A stretch of DNA of 20,941 nt. Origin: JAEZFI01 sp044508215. GTDB lineage: Bacteria > Actinomycetota > Acidimicrobiia > Acidimicrobiales > Microtrichaceae. The position numbers were made by a program, and so were the translations under genes. Positions within the stretch are counted from its first letter, which is position 1. Every line of letters begins with the position of its first letter. Positions 14,920 through 20,941 of this stretch are shown piece after piece. Location: NCBI GenBank assembly GCA_044508215.1, contig JBIQID010000042.1:1-20941 (forward strand), read 5' to 3'. The notes below the pieces were generated by a model. That model worked only from the letters and a program-made list of their open reading frames with translations. It searched no databases and was not told the DNA's origin.

Positions 14920-16337
14920 GCGTCGACCTGGCCGGAGCGCCGCTGCGGATCGTCGTGGTCGGGATCGGCGGCGCCGGCATGGGCGCCATCGCCGAGGTGC
15001 TGCTCGGGATGGGCCACCGCGTCGCGGGGACGGACCAGCGGCCGTCCGCGATGACCGACCGCCTGACGTCGCTGGGCGCCGACGTGGTGATCGGCCACGA
15101 CGCGTCCGTGGTGGACGGGGCCGACCTGGTGACCGCCTCCACAGCGGTCGGCGCGGACGTGCCCGAGCTGGTCGCCGCTCGGCAGGCGGGCATCCCGGTC
15201 CTCCGCCGGGCGGAGGTGCTGGCGGCCATCTGCGCGTGCCGTCCGACGATCGCGATCGGCGGCACGCACGGGAAGACGACGACCACGTCGATGCTCGCCG
15301 TCGCCCTGCGTGGGGCAGGCCAGGATCCCTCGTTCGTGATCGGCGGCGAGGTGACCCAGCTGGGCACCGGCGCCCACTGGGGCCAGGGCGAGTGGTTCGT
15401 GGTCGAGGCCGACGAGAGCGACGGCACCTTCGTGGAGCTGCCCCGCGTCGCTGCGGTCGTCACGAACGTGGAGGCGGACCACCTCGAGCACCACGGTGGC
15501 TTCGACCGCCTGGTGGACGCCTTCGTCGAGTTCGTCGCCGGGACGGACGGGCCCGCCGTGGTGTGCGCCGACGAACCGAACGCCTCCGAGGTCGCCCGCA
15601 GGGCTCTGGCGGCGCGGCCGGACGCCCGGATCAGGACGTACGGGACCTCGGAGGACGCCGACTACCGGCTCGTGGAGGTCCGGGCGGGGGAGCGGGCCGG
15701 GTCCACCGTTCGCTGTCCCGACGGCGACACCGTCGAGGTCCACCTGGCCGTGCCCGGACTGCACAACGCGCTGAACGCCACCGCAGCGTTCGCCGTGGCG
15801 GTCGAGCTGGGCCTCGACCGGACCGCGGTCGCCGAGGGGCTCGCCGGCTACGGCGGCGTGCGGCGGCGCTTCGAGCGCCGGGGCGAGGCCTGCGACGTGC
15901 TCTTCGTGGACGACTACGCCCACCATCCCACCGAGGTGGAGGCAGCGGTCGGGACGGCTGCCGGCCTCGGCCGCGAGCGCGTGGTCGCGATCTTCCAACC
16001 GCACCGCTACAGCCGCACCGAGGCCCTGTGGGAGCAGTTCGGCAGCTCGTTCGGCCCGGTCGACCGGCTGGTGGTCACCGACGTCTACCCGTCGGGAGAG
16101 GCCCCGCGGCCGGGGGTCAGCGGCCTCCTGGTGGTGCAGGCGGTCCTCGACGCGCGCCCGTGGGCGGACGTGGCGTACCTCCCGACACTCGACGACGTGG
16201 TCGCCCACGTTCCGGGGATGCTGCGGCCCGGCGACGTGTGCCTCACCCTGGGTGCCGGCGACGTGACCGTGCTCCCGGACCGCCTCGAGGCGGCGCTCGC
16301 GGCCCGCGGCTGCAGCGAGGGTGGCACCGGTGGCTGA
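14916..16337 (+). CDS. murC: UDP-MurNAc:L-alanine ligase MurC
   Basis: MurC starts the stem peptide by joining L-Ala to UDP-MurNAc with ATP. The 473-residue protein has GIGGAGMGAIAEVL (16-29) in the UDP-binding domain, the P-loop GGTHGKTTTTSM (115-126), EADESDGTF (164-172), TNVEADHLEHHGGF (183-196), GVRRRFERRG (314-323), VDDYAHHPTEV (331-341), FQPHRYSRT (360-368) and GAGDV (446-450). These are the full set of MurC signatures in the normal order. The GTG start at 14916 has AGGAGG at 14901-14906, nine bases upstream, and overlaps the murG stop (GTGA). This is the strongest ribosome binding site inside the operon, so MurC may be initiated partly independently. Confidence 0.96.
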   Translation: MSVDLAGAPLRIVVVGIGGAGMGAIAEVLLGMGHRVAGTDQRPSAMTDRLTSLGADVVIGHDASVVDGADLVTASTAVGADVPELVAARQAGIPVLRRAEVLAAICACRPTIAIGGTHGKTTTTSMLAVALRGAGQDPSFVIGGEVTQLGTGAHWGQGEWFVVEADESDGTFVELPRVAAVVTNVEADHLEHHGGFDRLVDAFVEFVAGTDGPAVVCADEPNASEVARRALAARPDARIRTYGTSEDADYRLVEVRAGERAGSTVRCPDGDTVEVHLAVPGLHNALNATAAFAVAVELGLDRTAVAEGLAGYGGVRRRFERRGEACDVLFVDDYAHHPTEVEAAVGTAAGLGRERVVAIFQPHRYSRTEALWEQFGSSFGPVDRLVVTDVYPSGEAPRPGVSGLLVVQAVLDARPWADVAYLPTLDDVVAHVPGMLRPGDVCLTLGAGDVTVLPDRLEAALAARGCSEGGTGG

Positions 16338-17325
16338 CGACCGCTGGAGCGCTCTGGCCACGGCGATCGATGAGGCGCTCGACGACCGCTCGACCGTGGA
16401 GCTGGGCGCCGGCACAGCGGCCCACACCACCTACCGGGTGGGCGGCCCCGCCGCGCTCGCCGTGGTGCCTGCCGACGAAGCGGCCCTGGCCGCACTGGGT
16501 GAGGTCCTGCGACGGGACGTGGCGGAGCGCGGACCGATCGACCTCCTGGTGGTGGGGAAGGGCAGCAACCTCCTCGTGGCAGACGACGGGTTCGACGGCG
16601 TCCTCGTCCGGCTGGGCGACGGCTTCACGTGGATCGAGGTCGACGCCGGACACGCCACCGTCTCGGCCGGGGCCGCTGCCTCGCTGCCGGTGGTCGCACG
16701 CCGCACGGCTGCAGCGGGCCTGACCGGCTTCGAGTGGGCCGTCGGGGTGCCCGGCTCGGTGGGCGGCGCAGTGCGGATGAACGCCGGTGGCCACGGCTCG
16801 GACGTCGCCGCCAGCCTGCGGGCCATCCGCGTGGTGGACCTCGCAGCCGGTCAGACTCCGGAGATGGCCGCCGCCGACCTCGGGCTGCAGTACCGGCACA
16901 GCGGGCTCCCCGCCACGTCCGTGGTCGTGGCCGCGACCTTCGACCTGGTCCAGGGCGACTCCGACGCCGCCGAGGCGGAGGTCTCCTCGATCGTCACGTG
17001 GCGACGTGAGAACCAGCCGGGCGGCGCCAACGCCGGCTCGGTGTTCACGAACCCGCCGGGTGACTCGGCCGGCAGGCTCATCGACGCCGCGGGCGGCAAG
17101 GGGCTGTCCGTCGGCACCGCTGCGGTGTCCGAGAAGCACGCGAACTTCATCCAGGCGTCCCCAGGCGGGTCCGCCGACGACGTGGTGGAGGTCATGCGGC
17201 GGGTGGTCGACCTCGTGGAGCAGCACAGCGGCGTGCGGCTCCGAGCGGAGACCCGGATGGCCGGCTACCCGGATGCGGTCCTCGCGGAGCTGGGTGCGGA
17301 ACCCGCCGGAGGGAGGCTCGGGTGA
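16330..17325 (+). CDS. murB: UDP-N-acetylenolpyruvoylglucosamine reductase MurB
   Basis: MurB is an FAD enzyme reducing enolpyruvyl-UDP-GlcNAc to UDP-MurNAc with NADPH. The 331-residue product shows the FAD-domain motifs TTYRVGGPA (33-41), GKGSNLLV (76-83) and GVPGSVGGAVRMNAG (139-153), then YRHSG (188-192), RRENQPGGANAGSVFTNP (225-242) with the proton-donating Ser237, RLIDAAGGKG (249-258), VSEKHANFI (266-274) and a C-terminal Glu307. I chose GTG 16330, nine bases after GAGGG (16317-16321) and overlapping the murC stop by eight bases; GTG 16321 is in frame but sits on that Shine-Dalgarno. murA, which makes its substrate, is not in the window. Confidence 0.94.
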   Translation: MADDRWSALATAIDEALDDRSTVELGAGTAAHTTYRVGGPAALAVVPADEAALAALGEVLRRDVAERGPIDLLVVGKGSNLLVADDGFDGVLVRLGDGFTWIEVDAGHATVSAGAAASLPVVARRTAAAGLTGFEWAVGVPGSVGGAVRMNAGGHGSDVAASLRAIRVVDLAAGQTPEMAAADLGLQYRHSGLPATSVVVAATFDLVQGDSDAAEAEVSSIVTWRRENQPGGANAGSVFTNPPGDSAGRLIDAAGGKGLSVGTAAVSEKHANFIQASPGGSADDVVEVMRRVVDLVEQHSGVRLRAETRMAGYPDAVLAELGAEPAGGRLG

Positions 17326-18338
17326 CCGAGGTGATGGGTCCGGGCCGTCCGTCCGTCGACGACGACACGCGGGACGGACAGGAGCAACCGGAGGAGCTGG
17401 TCGCGCCCGTGGTGGACGACCGCCCGGTCGTGCTCGACCCTGCGCCCGCCGACGCACCTCCCGCAGCGGCGGAGGACGGCGAGGCGGCGCCCGGGGTCCA
17501 TCCTCGGTTCACGGTCCGCCGTGGCGAGGTCCGGCGGAAGCTGCGTCGACGCCGGCGTCGCATCACCCTCTCGTTCCTCGGGGTGGTGCTCGCTGCGGTC
17601 GTGGCGGGCGCCGTGCTGCTGAGCCCGCTGGCCGACGTCGACCACGTCGAGGTCGTGGGCGCCTCAGAGGTGCCCGAGGACGCGGTCCTGGAGGCCGCTG
17701 GGATCCCCGACGGGCAGGCGATGTTCTCGGTGGATGCAGGAGCGGTGCGGGCAGCGCTCCTCGAGCTGCCGTGGGTGGAGCGAGCGCGCGTGGCGCTGCG
17801 CTGGCCGTCCACCGTCGAGATCAAGGTGGTGGAGCGTCCCGTGCTCGCCACCGTCGTGCACGGCGAGGAGCGCTTCGTGGTGGGCCGCGGCGGGATGGTC
17901 GTGGAGCGGGCTGGCGCGTCGCTCGACCTCGACCTGGCCGAGGGCGCCGAGCCGACCGGGGAGGAGGCGCCGGAAGGACCTCCCGACGGCGAGGCCACCC
18001 GCGACGCCTGGGTGCCGGAGGTCCGGCTGCCGGACGCGGTCGAGCCCCAGGTGGGCGAGCTCCTCCCGCGGGACGTCGCCCGGGGGGTCGAGATGATCGC
18101 TGCGATCCCGTCGCGCCTGCGGCCGTGGGTGAGCGGCGCTGAGATCGACGACGCAGGCGAGGTGAGCTTCGTGGTCGGGATCATCACCGTGGTCCGCCTC
18201 GGCACGACCGACGAGGCCGCCGAGAAGCTGGCATCGGTCGAGACCATGCTGAGCGGCGCGGTGGTGCTCGACTGCATGACCGAACTGGACGTCAGAGTGC
18301 CCAACGATCCCCGGGTCCGGCGAGGGGGACGGTGCTGA
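17322..18338 (+). CDS. ftsQ: cell division protein FtsQ (POTRA domain)
   Basis: FtsQ (DivIB) is a bitopic scaffold of the divisome. This 338-residue protein has an acidic, Pro/Ala-rich cytoplasmic region (1-60), a strongly basic stop (RRKLRRRRRR, 71-80), one transmembrane helix (81-100), a POTRA domain (about 103-172, with VDHVEVVGASEV at its start and WPSTVEIKVVERP at 161-173), and an FtsQ beta domain to about 325. Within the latter a Glu/Pro/Gly-rich insertion (about 205-229) looks like a flexible loop. GTG 17322 overlaps the murB stop; GGAGGGAGG at 17308-17316 lies five bases upstream. No ftsA follows, as expected in Actinobacteria. The protein ends in a basic tail with a terminal Cys. Confidence 0.92.
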   Translation: MTEVMGPGRPSVDDDTRDGQEQPEELVAPVVDDRPVVLDPAPADAPPAAAEDGEAAPGVHPRFTVRRGEVRRKLRRRRRRITLSFLGVVLAAVVAGAVLLSPLADVDHVEVVGASEVPEDAVLEAAGIPDGQAMFSVDAGAVRAALLELPWVERARVALRWPSTVEIKVVERPVLATVVHGEERFVVGRGGMVVERAGASLDLDLAEGAEPTGEEAPEGPPDGEATRDAWVPEVRLPDAVEPQVGELLPRDVARGVEMIAAIPSRLRPWVSGAEIDDAGEVSFVVGIITVVRLGTTDEAAEKLASVETMLSGAVVLDCMTELDVRVPNDPRVRRGGRC

Positions 18339-18347
18339 ACGCGGATA

Positions 18348-18377
18348 TCGACCCTGAGGTGGAGGGTCACGTAGGAT
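18348..18377 (+). promoter_or_regulatory. candidate ftsZ promoter
   Basis: TAGGAT (18372-18377) is a good actinobacterial -10, with a weak -35 TCGACC (18348-18353) 18 bp upstream, giving a transcript start near 18384 and a leader of about 120 bases. It is the first non-coding gap in the operon since mraZ, a common place for a separate ftsZ promoter in actinobacteria. The -10 lies inside the inverted repeat 18361-18385. Confidence 0.5.
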
Positions 18378-18385
18378 GACCCTCC
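18361..18385. repeat. perfect 9-bp inverted repeat over the ftsZ -10
   Basis: GGAGGGTCA (18361-18369) and TGACCCTCC (18377-18385) are exact complements separated by seven bases. As DNA it is a good operator for a dimeric regulator. As RNA, read from upstream transcription out of ftsQ, it would form a stable hairpin, but no T tract follows. The hexamer ACCCT(C/G) recurs here in alternating orientation at 18351, 18362 (reverse), 18379 and 18397. Confidence 0.7.
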
Positions 18386-18490
18386 GGTTGAGATACACCC
18401 TCACGACCACTGTCAACCCCCGTCGTCGACGGCCATCAGCTGACACGGTCGGTCCCGGTAGCGGGTCACCCAGTTGAACAACCCCCACAC

Positions 18491-18495
18491 GGAGG
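18491..18495 (+). promoter_or_regulatory. ftsZ ribosome binding site
   Basis: GGAGG lies eleven bases before the ATG at 18507 and rules out the in-frame upstream TTG at 18474. Confidence 0.75.
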
Positions 18496-18506
18496 CATCC
18501 CGACCG

Positions 18507-19613
18507 ATGGCGCACAACCCGCAGAACTACCTGGCGGTCATCAAGGTCGTCGGCATCGGCGGCGGTGGCTGCAACGCGATCAACCGGATGATCGACGCGG
18601 GGCTGAAGGGCGTCGAGTTCATCGCCATCAACACCGATGCGCAGGCGCTGCTCATGAGCGACGCCGACGTGAAGCTCGACATCGGTCGGGAGGTCACCCG
18701 GGGCCTCGGCGCCGGCTCCGATCCCGAGGTGGGCCGCCAGGCCGCCGAGGACCACAAGGCCGAGATCGAAGAGGTCCTGCGGGGCGCCGACATGGTGTTC
18801 ATCACCGCGGGCGAGGGGGGCGGCACCGGCACCGGCGGTGCGCCCGTCGTCGCCGAGGTCGCGAAGTCCCTCGGGGCGCTCACCATCGGCGTGGTGACCC
18901 GTCCGTTCCTGTTCGAGGGCCGTCGCCGGTCCGTGCAGGCCGACCAGGGGATCGCCCTCCTCAAGGAGAAGGTCGACACCCAGATCGTCATCCCGAACGA
19001 CCGCCTCCTCTCCGTCGCCAACGACCAGACGTCGATGCTGTCGGCGTTCAAGATGGCCGACGAGGTGCTGCTGCAGGGCGTCCAGGGCATCACCGACCTG
19101 ATCACCACCCCCGGCCTGATCAACACCGACTTCGCCGACGTGAAGATGATCATGGCCGACGCCGGCAGCGCCCTGATGGGCGTGGGCTTCGGCACCGGCG
19201 AGGGGCGGGCGCTCACCGCGGCACGCCAGGCGATCAGCTCGCCGCTCCTCGAGTCGGCCATCGACGGGGCACGGGGCATCCTCCTCAACATCGGCGGCGG
19301 TTCCGACCTGTCGCTCTTCGAGGTCAACGAGGCAGCGTCCGTGATCCACGAGGTCGCGCACCCCGAGGCGAACATCATCTTCGGCACCGTCATCGACGAC
19401 GAGATGGGCGACGAGGTGCGGGTCACCGTCATCGCGGCCGGCTTCGAGCGCTGGGACGACGGCAAGAAGGGCGGCGACGGGCGGGGCGGGCGCGACGAGC
19501 GCCGCGGCAGCCGGTTCCGCGACGACTCGCCCGTGGTCGACGTCTTCGGCGAGGACGACGAGGGCGACGGCGGCGACGACGACGACTTCGACGTGCCGTC
19601 GTTCCTTCGCTGA
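18507..19613 (+). CDS. ftsZ: cell division GTPase FtsZ
   Basis: FtsZ polymerises into the Z ring that organises septum synthesis. The 368-residue protein begins MAHNPQNYLAVIKVVGIGGGG and has the tubulin GTP-binding loop AGEGGGTGTGGAP (101-113), INTDAQAL (41-48), the Arg-containing VTRPFLFEGRRR (130-141), IPNDRLL (162-168) and the T7 catalytic loop NTDFADVK (206-213). The GTPase core ends near 316. The C-terminal linker is short, about 40 residues, and split into a basic Gly/Arg part (318-338) and an acidic part (349-360). It ends in the conserved tail DFDVPSFLR (360-368) that binds partners such as SepF. ATG 18507 is set by GGAGG. ftsA is absent. pgeF follows four bases after the stop. Confidence 0.97.
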   Translation: MAHNPQNYLAVIKVVGIGGGGCNAINRMIDAGLKGVEFIAINTDAQALLMSDADVKLDIGREVTRGLGAGSDPEVGRQAAEDHKAEIEEVLRGADMVFITAGEGGGTGTGGAPVVAEVAKSLGALTIGVVTRPFLFEGRRRSVQADQGIALLKEKVDTQIVIPNDRLLSVANDQTSMLSAFKMADEVLLQGVQGITDLITTPGLINTDFADVKMIMADAGSALMGVGFGTGEGRALTAARQAISSPLLESAIDGARGILLNIGGGSDLSLFEVNEAASVIHEVAHPEANIIFGTVIDDEMGDEVRVTVIAAGFERWDDGKKGGDGRGGRDERRGSRFRDDSPVVDVFGEDDEGDGGDDDDFDVPSFLR

Positions 19614-19617
19614 CGGC

Positions 19618-20328
19618 GTGGCGCGCTCCGGCTCCGTCCGGGTGGTGCGCCGGTCCACCGACGCCCTCGCCGGTGACGACTACGCCGTCGACGGCGATCC
19701 CGGACAGCTCGCTCAGGCGCGCGACCGCATCGCGCCGAGCGACAGCTGGACCTGGTTGCGGCAGGTCCACGGCGCGGACGTGGTGGTCGTCGAGCGCCCC
19801 GGTGCCCATGCAGGAGCGGACGCCGACGGCGCGGTGACCGCCGTGGTGGGGGCCACCCTCGCCGTCCAGACCGCCGACTGCGCCCCGGTCCTCCTCTGGG
19901 ACGAGGAGGCTGCCGTGATCGGTGCCGCCCACGCAGGTTGGCGAGGTGCCGAGCTGGGCGTGCTCCAGGCGACCGTCGAGGAGATGGTCGCCCTCGGTGC
20001 CGACCGTCGCCGGATCGAAGCCGAGGTCGGCCCCTGCATCGGCGCGGAGGCCTACGAGTTCTCGAACGACGACCTCACCCGGCTGGCGTTCCGGTACGGC
20101 CCCGACGTGGTGGCCGCGACCTCGGCCGGTGCTCCCGCCCTCGACCTGCGGGCGATGGTGCGCTCAGCGCTCCTCGAGGCCGGCGTGCCGCCCGAGCGGG
20201 TCGCCGTGGACGAGCGGTGCACGGCCACACACGTGACCGGTGGCCGCCCGACGTTCCACTCGTGGCGGGCTCGACGCGACACCGCCCGCCAGACCTCGGT
20301 GATCCGCCTGGAGCCCGAGGAGGGCTGA
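19618..20328 (+). CDS. pgeF: peptidoglycan editing factor PgeF (YfiH, laccase-domain family)
   Basis: PgeF-family proteins (YfiH/YlmD, formerly called multicopper polyphenol oxidases) act on purine nucleosides in vitro and in E. coli help keep Ser out of the MurC-added position of the stem peptide. The 236-residue product has the three metal-site motifs QVHGADV (49-55, His51), TADCAP (85-90, Cys88) and AAHAGWRG (103-110, His105), then GPCIG (138-142) and a C-terminal CTATHV...FHSWRARRDTARQ region (from Cys201). Start: GTG 19618, four bases after the ftsZ stop and without a visible Shine-Dalgarno, so coupled translation is likely. Its place behind ftsZ and before yggS is the usual one in Actinobacteria. 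Confidence 0.92.
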   Translation: MARSGSVRVVRRSTDALAGDDYAVDGDPGQLAQARDRIAPSDSWTWLRQVHGADVVVVERPGAHAGADADGAVTAVVGATLAVQTADCAPVLLWDEEAAVIGAAHAGWRGAELGVLQATVEEMVALGADRRRIEAEVGPCIGAEAYEFSNDDLTRLAFRYGPDVVAATSAGAPALDLRAMVRSALLEAGVPPERVAVDERCTATHVTGGRPTFHSWRARRDTARQTSVIRLEPEEG

Positions 20329-20329
20329 C

Positions 20330-20941
20330 GTGGCGTCCGACGACCCCGCCGATCCGTCGCCAGAGCTCGTGGAGCGCGTCGCCGAGCGCCTCGCGCTCGT
20401 CCGCGACCGCATCGAGGCGGCTGGCGGCGGCGACTCGATCAGGATCGTGGGCGTGACCAAGGGCCACCCGATCGCGGCCGTCCGGGCAGGTCTGGCCGCC
20501 GGTCTGGTCGACCTGGGGGAGAACTACGCGAAGGAGCTCGCGGAGAAGGCCGAGGCGATCGCCTCCGACAGCGCACCCGTGCGATGGCACATGATCGGGC
20601 AGCTCCAGACCAACAAGGTCAGGACGGTGGTTCCGCACGTCGCCATGGTGCAGACCGTCGACCGCACCTCGCTCGTGACCGAGCTGGGGAAGCGGGCGCC
20701 AGGCCTGCCGGTGCTGGTGCAGGTGAACCTCTCGGGCGATCCGGCCCGGGGCGGCTGCAGCTGGGACGAGGCGGCCGACCTGGTGGAGGCCGCCGCCGAG
20801 GCGGGTCTCCGCCCCGATGGCCTCATGGGGGTCGCGCCACAGGCGGTCGACGCCGACGTCCGGGCGGCGTTCGCCCGCCTCGCAGCGCTGCGGGACCGCC
20901 TGGGCCTGGTCGAGCTGTCGATCGGGATGAGCGGGGATCTG
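20330..20941 (+). CDS. yggS: YggS/PLPBP-family pyridoxal phosphate homeostasis protein (3' end outside window)
   Basis: PLP-binding proteins of this family keep free pyridoxal phosphate and amino acid balance and have no clear catalytic role. The 204 residues visible lack only the last 25-30 of a normal-length protein. The PLP Lys is Lys44 in VGVTKGHP; GENYAKE (63-69), WHMIGQLQTNK (86-96), VQVN (130-133), DGLMGVAP (163-170) and LSIGMSGDL (196-204) follow in the family order. The GTG start at 20330 is one base after the pgeF stop, with GAGGAGGG at 20317-20324 upstream. sepF commonly comes next in this neighbourhood, which would lie outside the window. The frame has no stop before the right edge. 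Confidence 0.93.
   Translation, partial: MASDDPADPSPELVERVAERLALVRDRIEAAGGGDSIRIVGVTKGHPIAAVRAGLAAGLVDLGENYAKELAEKAEAIASDSAPVRWHMIGQLQTNKVRTVVPHVAMVQTVDRTSLVTELGKRAPGLPVLVQVNLSGDPARGGCSWDEAADLVEAAAEAGLRPDGLMGVAPQAVDADVRAAFARLAALRDRLGLVELSIGMSGDL

Noticed and set aside
13695..16430. A 911-codon open frame on the minus strand opposite murG and murC
   Set aside because: It is the antisense of two well-identified genes in very GC-rich DNA, is low in complexity and Arg/Pro/Ser/Ala-rich, and shows no domain.
17664..19658. A 664-codon open frame on the minus strand opposite ftsQ and ftsZ
   Set aside because: His/Asp/Arg-rich composition typical of the antisense of a coding frame; no motif and it crosses the ftsZ promoter region.

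Overview
The window is a GC-rich actinobacterial chromosome segment carrying a nearly complete division and cell wall (dcw) cluster. Features pointing to Actinobacteria are frequent GTG starts, MurE with the DNPR signature for meso-diaminopimelate, no ftsA between ftsQ and ftsZ, an FtsZ tail of the actinobacterial type, and a pgeF-yggS pair after ftsZ. Thr-rich extracytoplasmic tails like the one on FtsI are common in Acidimicrobiia, so I suspect that class; this is inference, not proof. No RNA gene, insertion sequence, CRISPR array, prophage or integrated element was seen.

Left part (1-4125), a mixed neighbourhood: the 3' part of menC (menaquinone synthesis) runs off the left edge. A Nudix hydrolase on the minus strand converges with it. 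Then come three plus-strand genes: an acyltransferase-3 membrane protein, a secreted alpha/beta-hydrolase lipoprotein, and a lipoate/biotin-ligase-fold protein. A 364-bp intergenic region (4126-4489) follows. It is rich in inverted repeats and contains the likely dcw promoter with a regular array of GTGGG boxes, the expected binding pattern of MraZ.

Middle (4490-18338), the dcw operon: mraZ-rsmH-ftsL-ftsI-murE-mraY-murD-ftsW-murG-murC-murB-ftsQ. From rsmH to ftsQ each start codon overlaps the previous stop codon by 4 or 8 bases, ten junctions in a row, so translation is probably coupled throughout. The products make UDP-MurNAc (MurB), add Ala, Glu and mDAP (MurC, MurD, MurE), build lipid I and II (MraY, MurG), and polymerise and crosslink septal peptidoglycan (FtsW, FtsI) with FtsL and FtsQ. 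murF, usually between murE and mraY, is absent and the two flanking genes overlap cleanly.

Right part (18339-20941): a 168-bp gap holds a candidate ftsZ promoter whose -10 element lies inside a perfect 9-bp inverted repeat. Then ftsZ, pgeF (peptidoglycan-editing factor) and the start of yggS (PLP-homeostasis protein), which runs off the right edge.

I see no clearly new biological system. The points most worth a second look are the MraZ operator array, the inverted repeat on the ftsZ promoter, the missing murF, the unusual ends of FtsI and FtsL, and a MurG with changed active-site motifs.
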